DNA from: Bacteroidota bacterium
GTDB lineage: Bacteria > Bacteroidota > Bacteroidia > Cytophagales > Cyclobacteriaceae
NCBI GenBank assembly: GCA_023417785.1
Contig: JAEZEH010000043.1
Span: 1-24,876 of the forward strand
Direction of reading: 5' to 3'
DNA: 24,876 bases
Part shown: positions 8,400 through 16,900 of the stretch, piece after piece
Position numbering within the stretch: position 1 is the stretch's first letter
Layout of the letters: each line of letters starts with the position of its first letter
Position numbers and translations under genes: made by a program
The notes under the pieces: model-generated
Database searches by the model: none
Told to the model about the DNA's origin: nothing
The model's input: only the letters and a program-made list of their open reading frames with translations

Positions 8400-9590
8400 T
8401 TATTGTTCCACGCCCACGATCTCAATGGTCAGCGGTTCGGGACTGAAGCAGATCACAAAGATGATCAGCGTAAGCCAGCCGAGAACGATGCGTTTGGTGT
8501 CCAGGGGTTTTTCAATTTCTGCGGGGGGATGTGCTACGCCAATAAAACGGCCTACGACAATTCCGAACAGAAGCCAACCACGGTAACCGTCAGCCGTTGG
8601 AATGACAGCGGTGATAAGAAATTGCACGGCAAAGATAACACACGCCACCATCCATGTTGACTTCTGTGAAAGCCCAAGTCCGCGAAAGCAAAAATAATTA
8701 AACCATATCGCGGTAAGAATGAGAACCGGAAGACGTGGTATGACGCCAAAGTAAGTTCCAACGTTATCGGTATGAATATTCACCCAACCCAGCCCTGCGT
8801 AGAAGATCAGTAATACAAAAAAAGTAGTCGCTATTCTAAGATGACCTTTTCTTCCGAACAGGCCATAGATAATATGTCCGCCGTCGAGCTGACCAATAGG
8901 CAACAGGTTAAGAGCGGTAAAGAACAACGCGATGAACCCCGCCATCAATACCGGATAATGCATGATCTCATGGGCATTGGGCACCCGTTCGGGATCAGCC
9001 ACGAAGTGTTCAAAGAATTCAAACAGAAGGTTACTCCCGATGTTCAGGTAGATAGCGCCACCATGCTCACGTACGTATTCGTCACTGTAAACAATGTCAG
9101 CAAAATTTGCCCCATACTGCTCATACTCAGGATGGAACTGAAATACATATTCCTGTGGCGGAAGTGTTGAGAAGCCATAGTACAACACACCCAGTGAAAC
9201 TATAAATCCTGCAAGAGGTCCTGCGAGTCCGATATCAAAATTCTGGAGATTGGTTGTGATTCGTGAACGGATACGAATAACGGCCCCCATTGTACCAATG
9301 AAAAAGAATGGTAACGGCGGAAAGGGAATGTAATACGGCAACGACGACTTTATCTTGTGATACATCGCCGTGAAGTAGTGCCCGAACTCGTGAACGGTAA
9401 GAATCAGCAGAAACGGAATAGAAAAAGGTGCGCCCATCCAGAAGTCCGCCCAGCTGTAATCCCAATTGAATCCGTCGGCATCATAGATGGACCGGTTGAA
9501 GCAAAAGCTTGCCCCCGCCATTGTGGTGGTGACGAAAGTTGTGAGAAATAATCCCACCTGAAGCAATATGCGTTTCGATTCTTTATTCAT
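8400..9590 (-). CDS. M50-family (site-2 protease-like) intramembrane metalloprotease
   Basis: Polytopic membrane protein of the M50/S2P superfamily, zinc proteases that cleave substrates inside the bilayer. Seen: 396 residues; first transmembrane helix about 9-28; zinc motif HEFGH at 67-71 within a helix; LAGPLAGF at 122-129; and the third-ligand motif NLLPIGQLDGGH with Asp236. Several further hydrophobic helices fill 240-390. There is no PDZ domain, unlike RseP. The arrangement resembles the plant EGY / cyanobacterial S2P-like group, in which GNxxP-type regions are shared; that subgrouping is tentative. The start lies inside the end of the HAD gene (8-base overlap), so the two are cotranscribed and probably coupled. 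The substrate is unknown; regulated proteolysis of an anti-sigma factor is possible but no such gene is nearby. Confidence 0.9.
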   Translation of the reverse strand: MNKESKRILLQVGLFLTTFVTTTMAGASFCFNRSIYDADGFNWDYSWADFWMGAPFSIPFLLILTVHEFGHYFTAMYHKIKSSLPYYIPFPPLPFFFIGTMGAVIRIRSRITTNLQNFDIGLAGPLAGFIVSLGVLYYGFSTLPPQEYVFQFHPEYEQYGANFADIVYSDEYVREHGGAIYLNIGSNLLFEFFEHFVADPERVPNAHEIMHYPVLMAGFIALFFTALNLLPIGQLDGGHIIYGLFGRKGHLRIATTFFVLLIFYAGLGWVNIHTDNVGTYFGVIPRLPVLILTAIWFNYFCFRGLGLSQKSTWMVACVIFAVQFLITAVIPTADGYRGWLLFGIVVGRFIGVAHPPAEIEKPLDTKRIVLGWLTLIIFVICFSPEPLTIEIVGVEQ

Positions 9591-10212
9591 TGAAATAGCG
9601 AAGGATAAAGTCGGGCGTGTTGACTAACGCCGTTTGAAGCCCGACCGCTGCAGCACCGGCAATGTTGTCGGCATTGTCGTCGAGAAAAAGTGTTTCCGAT
9701 GCCTGAAGATTATTTTCGTCAAGAACCTGTTGAAAGATTTCCGGTTCGGGTTTCCGTTTACCCATGAAGTGCGAATAATATGCCTTGTGAAAATAGCTGT
9801 CCAGAGACGGATTCGCAGTGGGCGGGAATATAATTGAGTTGACGCAATCGAGATGAATCGTGTTTGTATTACTCAGCAGGAAGATGGGGTATTTCTTTTT
9901 CAGATTGACCAGGAGCTCCAGTTTGGCTGGAGGGATCGGACCGAGCATTGCATTCCAGCATTGGTCCAGTTCGTCATCTGATATGTTAATGTCATACAGC
10001 CGCCTGACAAAATCCCGGAACTCGTCGTCGTTGTATTCGCCGCGTTCGTACTTTTCAAATCCGGCTGATGACCGAAAAAGGTGCATGACGTTTTCCACCG
10101 GCAGGCCTGACGCGCGTGAAAACGCTTCGAGCGTTCTGGGTACGTCCAGATCGAGAATCACGCCACCGAGGTCGAAAATAATGTTTTTGAAAGTAGATGT
10201 ATTCTTCTCCAT
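9583..10212 (-). CDS. HAD-superfamily (IA, YihX-like) phosphatase
   Basis: Cytosolic HAD-type hydrolase that probably dephosphorylates a small sugar phosphate or nucleotide. Seen: 209 residues; motif I FDLGGVILDLD with nucleophile Asp14 and Gly at the usual +2 acid/base position; motif II LLSNTN; motif III lysine in MGKRKPEPEIF; motif IV LFLDDNADNI. A helical cap sits between motif I and II. Known: E. coli YihX, an alpha-D-glucose-1-phosphate phosphatase, has the same DLGxV motif I. Gly replacing the +2 Asp is therefore a subgroup trait and not a defect. The stop overlaps the start of the M50 gene and a VOC gene lies upstream, forming a tight minus-strand unit. The exact substrate cannot be called. 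Confidence 0.9.
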   Translation of the reverse strand: MEKNTSTFKNIIFDLGGVILDLDVPRTLEAFSRASGLPVENVMHLFRSSAGFEKYERGEYNDDEFRDFVRRLYDINISDDELDQCWNAMLGPIPPAKLELLVNLKKKYPIFLLSNTNTIHLDCVNSIIFPPTANPSLDSYFHKAYYSHFMGKRKPEPEIFQQVLDENNLQASETLFLDDNADNIAGAAAVGLQTALVNTPDFILRYFNE

Positions 10213-10225
10213 TAAGCACGGCTAA

Positions 10226-10315
10226 TTACCGCGGCAAAAATAAGGAGAAACCCCACATTACCGCTCCTCCCGTCAAAAATGGAAGGGCGATTATACCAAG
10301 CGGAAAGGTCATCAT
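10226..10315 (-). CDS. Possible 29-residue small membrane peptide
   Basis: An ATG-ATG start and a TAA stop enclose 29 codons whose product is almost wholly hydrophobic (FPLGIIALPFLTGGAVMW in its middle), enough for one transmembrane helix. It fits neatly between the VOC stop (24 bases upstream) and the HAD start (13 bases downstream) on the same strand. No homologue is known to me and short hydrophobic frames arise by chance, so this is a candidate only. Confidence 0.3.
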   Translation of the reverse strand: MMTFPLGIIALPFLTGGAVMWGFSLFLPR

Positions 10316-10339
10316 CGGCTTCGCACTGTTGGCCGGCTT

Positions 10340-10714
10340 CTATCGCGTATCCGGACCCAGAATGAATACAGTGCCTGCCGGATCCATAATCCAGTGATGG
10401 TCATGGGGAATTTTCTCGAGCTCATCGCAGGGGTCTATTCCATTTTTCCGCAGATGAGCTGTTGCCATGTCCACGTCCGGCGTTCTCAGTTCCAGCCACG
10501 TCTCCGAATGCGTGTAGTTGTCTACGCAGTCGAGCCAAAGGGTATTGTGGCCGAACTTGATTTCATGAGTCCGCGAAACCGTTGGATTGTCTATTGGCTT
10601 TTCATTTACTTCAAATGCGAGCACATCCCGATAAAATGCAACAGTCTGCTCGTACTTTGACTTGGGAATTTTGATCGCAATGTTTACGCCGGCGGTGAAG
10701 GTTGGATTGGTCAT
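10340..10714 (-). CDS. VOC-superfamily (glyoxalase/bleomycin-resistance fold) protein
   Basis: Small cytosolic protein with the vicinal-oxygen-chelate fold. Seen: 124 residues with two beta-alpha-beta-beta-beta modules: FTAGVNIAIKIPKSKYEQTVAFYRDVLAFEV opens the first (shown by GVNIAIKIP and FYRDVLAF), and TWLELRTPDVDMATAHL opens the second, which ends HHWIMDPAGTVFILG. The position usually held by a final metal-binding Glu reads Ile, and the first strand lacks the common His, so the classical metal site looks incomplete and a non-catalytic or different role is possible. It is the first gene of the minus-strand VOC-HAD-M50 run, with a candidate promoter at 10743-10750. The substrate is unknown. 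Confidence 0.85.
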   Translation of the reverse strand: MTNPTFTAGVNIAIKIPKSKYEQTVAFYRDVLAFEVNEKPIDNPTVSRTHEIKFGHNTLWLDCVDNYTHSETWLELRTPDVDMATAHLRKNGIDPCDELEKIPHDHHWIMDPAGTVFILGPDTR

Positions 10715-10742
10715 TTGTTTGATTTCGTTTTGAAACTGTTCG

Positions 10743-10750
10743 CAAGATTA
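10743..10750 (-). promoter_or_regulatory. Candidate -7 element TAATCTTG ahead of the VOC gene
   Basis: On the minus strand TAATCTTG, one mismatch from TAnnTTTG, lies 28 bases before the VOC start codon, as expected for the first gene of the minus-strand run. No clear -33 box was recognised. Confidence 0.35.
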
Positions 10751-10836
10751 AAACTCTGGGATGTCGTGTTCCCAGTACTTGTTGTAGGGTATCCCGCTCC
10801 AGAGTGTCCGGTGTTCCTCTCCGACCCGCTAAAGAT

Positions 10837-10856
10837 GGTTGAGCGTAGCCGAAGCC
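10837..10856. repeat. GGTTGAGCGTAGCCGAAGCC interspersed-repeat-like core
   Basis: The 20 bases GGTTGAGCGTAGCCGAAGCC resemble the GGTTGAGCGnAGTCGAAnCC-type intergenic repeats that recur in many bacterial genomes, including Bacteroidota; read on the other strand they give the FGYAQP-type spurious peptide often annotated from them. Only one copy lies in this window, so repeat status rests on recall of the motif. Confidence 0.45.
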
Positions 10857-10990
10857 CGGAAGAATGGACAGACATTGGACAAATATCGAAGGATACACCA
10901 TTTTTCAGGGGAACTTTCCAAAACAAAGTATGCTTCAAATCACGATATGAAAAAAATTTATAAAAAAATACAATATGGCTCAAGAGACGC

Positions 10991-10997
10991 TACGTTG
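10991..10997 (+). promoter_or_regulatory. Candidate -7 element TACGTTG
   Basis: TACGTTG, a TAnnTTG form of the Bacteroidota -7 element, lies 24 bases before the ATG at 11022, the same spacing as the other candidates in the window. Confidence 0.35.
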
Positions 10998-11021
10998 TAG
11001 GACGACAAACCCTGCAAAATT

Positions 11022-11540
11022 ATGGCTATTGTATTCAACAACGATCTTACTCTTGGACTCCGCGGACGGGTTGGAAAGACCTTTGTTTTTCGGGCGGTAG
11101 GTGGCCGGACCATTGTCAGTTGTGCACCCCGCAAACCCGATCCGCGGAAACAAAGCGCAGCACAGCGTCGCACACGTGCGAACTTCAAAGAGGCCTCGGC
11201 CTGGGCGGTTCGTACGTTGATGGATGCGGAGAAGAAACTGTACTATCAGCGACGCGCCAAGTTACTGGAATTGCCCAATGCCTATATCGCCGCGGTACGC
11301 GATTATATGCGTCGTGCATTGGATGGACTTCATTTCGTGACGTTCCGGCAAAAGGATTCACCGGCTGAGTGTCAGGCGTTAGCGGACGCTGAGGTTTTCG
11401 GGAACCATCGTGCATCGATGGACTTCAATTCTGCGACGTGCCCTCAAAAGGATTTATCGTTTAGTTCCGCATTCCATCAAACATCAGCGTCATCGCCCAT
11501 GCGCACTTGCCACCGCTTCGCGAGTGACGCGGGTGGGTGA
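11022..11540 (+). CDS. Small Bacteroidota protein of unknown function, C-terminus doubtful
   Basis: Open frame of 172 residues. The first 97 or so (MAIVFNNDLTLGLRGRVGK, FVFRAVGGRTIVSC, then QSAAQRRTRANFKEASAWA and NAYIAAVRDYM) match the layout of a family of short hypothetical proteins that I recall from Bacteroidota: a MAIV-start, a G-x-GK beta segment, a TIVS-AP strand, a basic helix, and NAY-IA-xD near residue 95. That family normally continues as a beta-rich tail after a xPP or similar turn. Here the rest (about 99-172, ending in SSAFHQTSASSPMRTCHRFASDAGG) is Ser/Ala/Arg-rich and not convincing, and related-looking pieces appear in other frames. It is either a short family member with a run-on tail or a frameshifted copy. 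A -7-like element precedes it. No function is known. Confidence 0.6.
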   Translation: MAIVFNNDLTLGLRGRVGKTFVFRAVGGRTIVSCAPRKPDPRKQSAAQRRTRANFKEASAWAVRTLMDAEKKLYYQRRAKLLELPNAYIAAVRDYMRRALDGLHFVTFRQKDSPAECQALADAEVFGNHRASMDFNSATCPQKDLSFSSAFHQTSASSPMRTCHRFASDAGG

Positions 11541-11590
11541 TACGCGGGGATTGCCAACCATTGCGCCGACGCAGGATTCGATAACAGGGC

Positions 11591-12166
11591 TTATCCTTCT
11601 GACATTTTCAGTGTCTCCTCAATGAAAGTCGTCTTACCCAATACATAGCTCCCCCTGTCATTTCTGAACCGAGACGCTAACTCAATTTTCAGCGCTTCAT
11701 ATTCTTTTGCGCGTTCCGGGTTAGTCCTCAGGTAATCCCTGAAGCGGATCTGCTGCCACATAATATTTTCTTTGGGACACATGTGAATGTGAAAGATCTG
11801 CTTCTTCCTGCCATCAGGATGATATCCCTTTCCAAATGATGAATAGGCTTCAATATTGTCCCTGGCCGGAACCTTGAAATGCGAGTACCCTAATTCCGTA
11901 AACGTCGCTATCAGGTCTTCGTCAAATAATAGTTCATGCGGAATTTCTATGATGATATCGATATAGGGTTTGGATTTAATGCCAGGGATAGACGAGCTTC
12001 CGAAGTGTTCAATGCGCAGTATTGTCCCTGTGTCAGCATATCGCATTATTCGATCCCTCTCCTGTTCAAAAATTAATTTCCATTGCTGGTCGTGATCGAC
12101 AAGTTCGACAGGGTACAATGTGTTCCAGTCGTCTTTCGACAGATCGTAGAGGCTCTTTTTTATCAT
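11591..12166 (-). CDS. GrpB-family (nucleotidyltransferase-fold) protein
   Basis: GrpB/UPF0157 family protein, distantly related to nucleotidyltransferases; no firm biochemical role is established for the family. Seen: 191 residues, full length; the signature IEHFGSSSIPGIKSKPYIDI at about 53-72 (the GSS-x-PG and D-I acidic motif of the fold), followed by FTELGY and a His/Cys-containing strand FHIHMCPKEN, then FRDYLRTNP and a C-terminal helix. The ATG at 12166 gives a family-like N-terminus (VELVDHDQQWKLIFEQE). It stands alone, with 137 bases to the lipoprotein gene upstream on the same strand, and a weak TAACTTTA element at 12182-12189. Such genes are commonly accessory. Confidence 0.88.
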   Translation of the reverse strand: MIKKSLYDLSKDDWNTLYPVELVDHDQQWKLIFEQERDRIMRYADTGTILRIEHFGSSSIPGIKSKPYIDIIIEIPHELLFDEDLIATFTELGYSHFKVPARDNIEAYSSFGKGYHPDGRKKQIFHIHMCPKENIMWQQIRFRDYLRTNPERAKEYEALKIELASRFRNDRGSYVLGKTTFIEETLKMSEG

Positions 12167-12181
12167 GGTAATTTTGACTTG

Positions 12182-12189
12182 TAAAGTTA
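12182..12189 (-). promoter_or_regulatory. Weak -7-like element TAACTTTA ahead of the GrpB gene
   Basis: One mismatch to TAnnTTTG on the minus strand, 15 bases before the start codon. It is in a plausible place but AT-rich enough to occur by chance. Confidence 0.25.
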
Positions 12190-12303
12190 ACCACTAAGGA
12201 TAGATTTCTTAACGATGCTTTCGCATAATGGTCATGTTCGGCATCCCCGATTTATCATCATTTGCCAGGAGTCATCAGCCCACCCAGGGCACAGTGCGCC
12301 CCG

Positions 12304-12966
12304 TTATTCGGTCTTTTCTGTTCTCGATGAGTCCCTTTTGATCAATGTCAGCCCGTCACAAGCCAGCCTATATTGCTTATAAACCTTATCAGTCCAGCAA
12401 GTCATTCCCTCTCCTTCTACAATCGTGTCGCTGCAAAAAGCTGACTTTGATTCAATGGTTAAAAGGCTGTCTTTCGTCAAATTCCAATCAGTCTTATCTT
12501 CCTTTGAAGTCATGAGCAGAATCAAGGAACTCTCCTCCAGCTTTTCAGTCGCTAACACGTTGTATCTGGAATCAACAATGACCAAGAAGAGACCTCTGTA
12601 CGGCTCTATGTCTAAATCCTTTACATTTCTTTCCTTTGAAATAAGCAGGTGCCTATAATTTCCGCACCTTTTGTCGGCTTTAATTGTGAATCTACTTAAG
12701 TTGTAAATTTCCAGCCTGTTTGAGTCGCTTTGGATCATTTTATTAATTCTTTCCGATTTTTTCCTGTCGTTTAACTGAACATTAAGAATTCCCAAAAGCT
12801 TGTCGTTGCTAATCACTAAGTTTTTAAACATAATTCTGTCAATGGCCGCAAAACCCGAGGTGTCACTCTTTACCTGCTCTTTCATCCGGCCTTCGTCGCT
12901 TGAACCTCGGTCAACTCTGGAGCAACTTGTCGTCAGAATTAGTCCGATTACTAGTAATTTTTTCAT
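12304..12966 (-). CDS. Putative lipoprotein of unknown function
   Basis: Predicted lipoprotein of 220 residues. Seen: MKKLLVIGLILTTSC gives a short basic start, a hydrophobic core and Cys15 as the likely lipidated residue, followed by SRVDRGSSDEGR, a typical flexible tether. The rest is a charged, mixed beta/alpha domain with Cys at KRCGNYRH, SAFCSD, MTCW and ACDG (four or more cysteines, perhaps disulfide-bonded in the periplasm). A TTG 14 codons upstream is in frame, but it would bury the signal peptide, and a TATGCTTG element lies between, so ATG 12966 is preferred. The T-T-S at the lipobox is slightly atypical. Base composition looks AT-richer than its neighbours, which hints at acquired DNA. 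I do not recognise the family. Confidence 0.7.
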   Translation of the reverse strand: MKKLLVIGLILTTSCSRVDRGSSDEGRMKEQVKSDTSGFAAIDRIMFKNLVISNDKLLGILNVQLNDRKKSERINKMIQSDSNRLEIYNLSRFTIKADKRCGNYRHLLISKERNVKDLDIEPYRGLFLVIVDSRYNVLATEKLEESSLILLMTSKEDKTDWNLTKDSLLTIESKSAFCSDTIVEGEGMTCWTDKVYKQYRLACDGLTLIKRDSSRTEKTE

Positions 12967-12995
12967 TCGTCTGATGTTGGGGCCATTCCGTTTCT

Positions 12996-13003
12996 CAAGC
13001 ATA
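12996..13003 (-). promoter_or_regulatory. Candidate -7 element TATGCTTG ahead of the lipoprotein gene
   Basis: On the minus strand TATGCTTG differs from TAnnTTTG at one base and lies 29 bases before ATG 12966. It would place transcription start inside the longer open frame, supporting the shorter gene. Confidence 0.35.
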
Positions 13004-13107
13004 TCCAATCATTCACGTTAACTGCTCAACCAATAAACCCTCTGATAAGCTGTACTTGAAAACCGATAAGTACCGGCAATGATGATTGATGCTGTTTGTT
13101 CCTTACG

Positions 13108-13737
13108 CTACCTAATCCACAAATTCTTATTCCTGTATTGCTTAATACCGATTATTGTTTCTTCAAGGTTAAAATACTGTCTAACCAATCTTTCAATCTG
13201 GTCATGATTGTCCCAATCGCGCATTGATTCGTCCTCCTCTTCTTCGGTCGGCCTGAAATTATCGCGAACGTAATGGTTTAGCTTTTCGATTACTTCCCTT
13301 AGCCTGAATTGGGGATCGTCAGACAGAATAATTCCAACCGATCTTAGTACAAGTGGCACGCCTGTTTCTGCCTCCTTAAAACCTGTATTGGTGGTCCATT
13401 CTATCCCGAAAACGCGGTATTTTATACAAGTTGACTCCGGCAGCCCAATCTTTTTTGGTTTAGAGATGATGAGGAAAATGCTGTCCTTCTGCATTCTCCA
13501 GGTGCCCACAAAATCTTTATGGTTCGACGGAGGGTGATGTGCTGTACGGCCGAAGTAGAGTTTGAAGTCGTTGGCGAGATGCCAATACGCCCCCCCATAG
13601 CCATCGTTGGTATCGTAAGTCCAGGAATAGAACTCAGCTGTTTTAACTGTCGAATCTGAATCGATCGAAGGGAGATCCTGTCCCGAAAGACGCAGCCAAG
13701 CGAATAGTATCATAGCAATTATTCCGTTTTTTTCCAT
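13108..13737 (-). CDS. Secreted or periplasmic protein of unknown function
   Basis: Predicted exported protein of 209 residues. Seen: an N-terminal signal-peptide-like segment (GIIAMILFAWLRLSG, cleavage likely before QDLPS); a beta-rich middle with FYSWTYDTNDGYGGAYWHL, KLYFGR and GTWRMQKDSIFLII, which resembles small lipocalin-like or GTWK-type domains of Bacteroidota; then an acidic linker (RPTEEEEDESMRDW) and a C-terminal amphipathic helix rich in Gln/Arg/Tyr. There is no cysteine at the cleavage site, so it is not a lipoprotein. It lies 141 bases upstream of the lipoprotein gene on the same strand; a joint transcript is possible but unproved. I do not recognise the family. Confidence 0.65.
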   Translation of the reverse strand: MEKNGIIAMILFAWLRLSGQDLPSIDSDSTVKTAEFYSWTYDTNDGYGGAYWHLANDFKLYFGRTAHHPPSNHKDFVGTWRMQKDSIFLIISKPKKIGLPESTCIKYRVFGIEWTTNTGFKEAETGVPLVLRSVGIILSDDPQFRLREVIEKLNHYVRDNFRPTEEEEDESMRDWDNHDQIERLVRQYFNLEETIIGIKQYRNKNLWIR

Positions 13738-13932
13738 TGTCGCTATCTAGCTGAATCTAGCCATCGAAACAGGAAAATGCAAGCGCTTCATTCTTGCTAT
13801 CTCTGAATATGAGCTGAATCGCCGCGAAACCCTGGTTTTTGGCTGAACTACGCCACCGTCAAATCACATCATTGCGGTATTTCCACCGCGATCAGAAACA
13901 CCATTTTTGTAATGAACTTATCCCAATAGCTT

Positions 13933-16900
13933 ATGAAGCACTTCTATCTGATTGGTTTATTGATTGCCGTCGTTGATATCACCGCCTTTGGCCAACGGGC
14001 CTATCTTCCCCCACAATCCGGCCCCGACCGCTGGGCCGGTTTTGACCGAACGGAAAGCAAATTCAACGAAGACACCGAGGGCTGGCAACTCCTCGACGCC
14101 AACGGAAATAACCCGCAGGAAATTGAGTTGAAAAGCCACGGCGAAGATGTCTCACTCCCCGGCGAACACAAACTAACCTACCTGTCGGGAAAGATGTCAT
14201 TACCGAATTCATGGTATTACTGGGTCGCACCCGAAAAGTTTCACGGTAACTGGATCTTTTCGTCGTATCGCCTCGAGCTGTCATTTTCCCTCTACCAATC
14301 CGTCGAGGGCACTAATGCGGATTACGGCGACGTGATCATATCAAACGGGGGCAATCATCTGTATTACAGCTTCGCGAATAAACCGAGACCTAACTTCCCC
14401 TCCTATAATGTTGTGCTCGACGAAACCGGTGGCTGGAGATCGCAATCCGTAAACGGGGCGTTGGCCACAAAGGATCAGGTCAAAAGAGTACTTTCGAATG
14501 TAACATCCCTCCGCATCCGGGCGAAGTACAACGCCACAGCCGACCTCGAAGCCGGAATTGAAAACGTCGTACTCTACAAATGGCCTCTCGGGCACGGACC
14601 TCTTATCAGCGACTTCACTCCTTCCTCGGGAACGCCAATGACATCAGTCACCATTACCGGGCATAACTTTGCCAATAGCCGTGAGGACAACGAAGTGTAC
14701 TTTGGCGGAGTTCGTGGGAACATCACCAATGCAACACCCACGCAACTCGCCGTGCAGGTTCCTAAAGGCGCGCAATACGGACCAATTACTGTGATCAACC
14801 TCGTTACCGGATATTCAGCAAGAACGACCCTGAACTTCAATCCGCTTTACAACAATAACGACGACTTTGGAGGCCGGATTATTCCGACATCGATGGGTGA
14901 ACGACTGGATATTCCCACGGAGGGTAATTCAAGAGGTCTGAAGCTTGCAGATATCGACGGCGATGGCCTCAACGATATCGTGGTCACCTCCGGCGGAATC
15001 CAGATATACCGGAATCTTGGTGTCACGGGAGCCATCACATCTGAATCGTTTGCCCCGAAGATAACGTTGCCACAGGGAAGTAACGAAAACGCCATTGCCG
15101 ATTTCGACGGGGATGGCAAGCTTGATATTGCGGTGATCTACAACACCCAATCAAGCGCGGTCAAAGTCCACCGGAACATCAGTACACCCGGAAACATCGC
15201 CTTCGAAGAACCATTAACATTTCCCTTATTAAATTACTCCAGCCACGGACTTCATGCCGCGGACATAGACGGGGATGGATTGCCCGACTTGCTGGCGACG
15301 CATTCAAGCTCGGGCATATCGCCTTATCTATACATATTGCAAAACACCAGCGCGAAAGGATTCATTGATTTCAGCTGGGGCAAGAGCTTTCCGGCAACTG
15401 ATTTCAGTGCAGCTTCAGAAATAGTCACCGCCGACCTTGATGGCGATGACAAAGTGGAAGTATTGATAGTCTCCGGATTCGATGCCAGGATCCATGTCTT
15501 TCCGAATCGGTCGCTAATTGGTCGTATGCAATTAGAGGAACCTTTCATCGTTGATGCTGCCGGATCAGTTTACGGCCTGGCTGTCGCAGATCTTGATGGA
15601 GACAGGAAGATTGATCTGCTCTGGAAAGGATCAAACCCTGACGACCTCGTTATTGCCCGAAATATGTATACCGCGGGTGATCTAAGTGCCGCAAACTTCG
15701 AATCAAAAATAATCCTGAAATCCGCATTACACCATTACGGTGGTATCGGCGTTGCTGATATCAACGCTGACGGGAAGCCCGACATCATCGCTGGCGACGC
15801 CGGCGATCTGGCCATTTTTGAAAACGCCCATTCGGGTGGAGAACTTACGGCGCAGTCATTCCGCGACGGAGTACTCTTCGCCATGGGTACTTCTATCTAT
15901 CCGCTAAATCCAGCAATAGGTGACCTCGATGGCGACGCCAAAGCCGATATCGTTGTCGGATTTACCAACAGTTCAAAGCTGTCGATTTTCCGAAATGAGT
16001 GCTACCCGGCCCCAACAGTGCTCGAAGCGCCTCCTAGTGGTCCCGCAAACACCAGTTTATTGATCAAGGGAGAAAACCTATTCGCAGGTAGCGTCACACC
16101 GCTTGTGAACGTGGCAAACACATATGCAACCGTGACTGAGTCCACGTCTGATCAGCTCACAGTCACCGTTCCACATACCGCGACTTACGAACGCGTGAGT
16201 GTTACCAACCACGGACTCACAGCCTTCAGCCCGCATAAGTTTTCGCTCACCTTCAACGCTGAGGGAGCCATCGACGCAAATACGTTCGAAAGACGGGCAG
16301 ATATCCAGCTATATAACGCTGGGGCAAATATCGCCATAGCGGATCTCGACAAAGATGGCTATCCAGAAGTAGTGGTCCCGGATAATGTCAGCGGTAACAA
16401 GGCCAGAGTATTCAGAAATACAACCACGTTACCCGGAAGCCCCATTGGTGAATCCCTGCTTATACCCGTCGATACCATCGATGCAAACGGAAGATTCGTC
16501 GCTATCTCCGATATTGATGGCGATGGCTGGCAGGATCTTATCGTTCAGTCCAACGCGTACCGGAATGCAGGCAACGCGGCGCTTGCCTTCGAAAACAAAG
16601 TAGCGGCACCGTTGAGTGGAACCGGAAGGATGAAAACCAACCTCGATTTCGACAAAGACGGCAAGATGGACATCATCGCCGTCAACAATGGAAACGCTGT
16701 CGCCATTGTAGGTAACCGCAGCAGAAAGGGATCTTTCAGTACAACCATGGATGTTGGAACGTGGCGTCCGTCGTTTGTGATACCATCACCGGGTGGAAGC
16801 GTGGCCGGCATCGACGGCGCCGACTTCGACCTCGATGGCTTCGATGACTTTGTGTACGCCGTTCACAGCATAAACAAAATTCATGTCGTAAGAAACAAGG

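Larger units (their letters stand above)
10715..11021. other. 307-base divergent intergenic region
   Basis: Lies between divergent genes. It holds the minus-strand candidate promoter at 10743-10750, a repeat-like core at 10837-10856, a very A-rich patch at about 10948-10973 and a plus-strand candidate -7 element at 10991-10997. Open frames here (for example 10715-10963 plus) show no protein-like features, and I see no gene. Confidence 0.6.

Noticed and set aside
10715..10963. 82-codon plus-strand open frame starting MFDFVLKLF
   Set aside because: Contains the interspersed-repeat core and the minus-strand promoter region; no protein-like features.
10947..11000. 17-codon frame MKKIYKKIQ... in the divergent region
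   Set aside because: Very short, arises from an A-rich tract, and overlaps the candidate promoter of the next gene.
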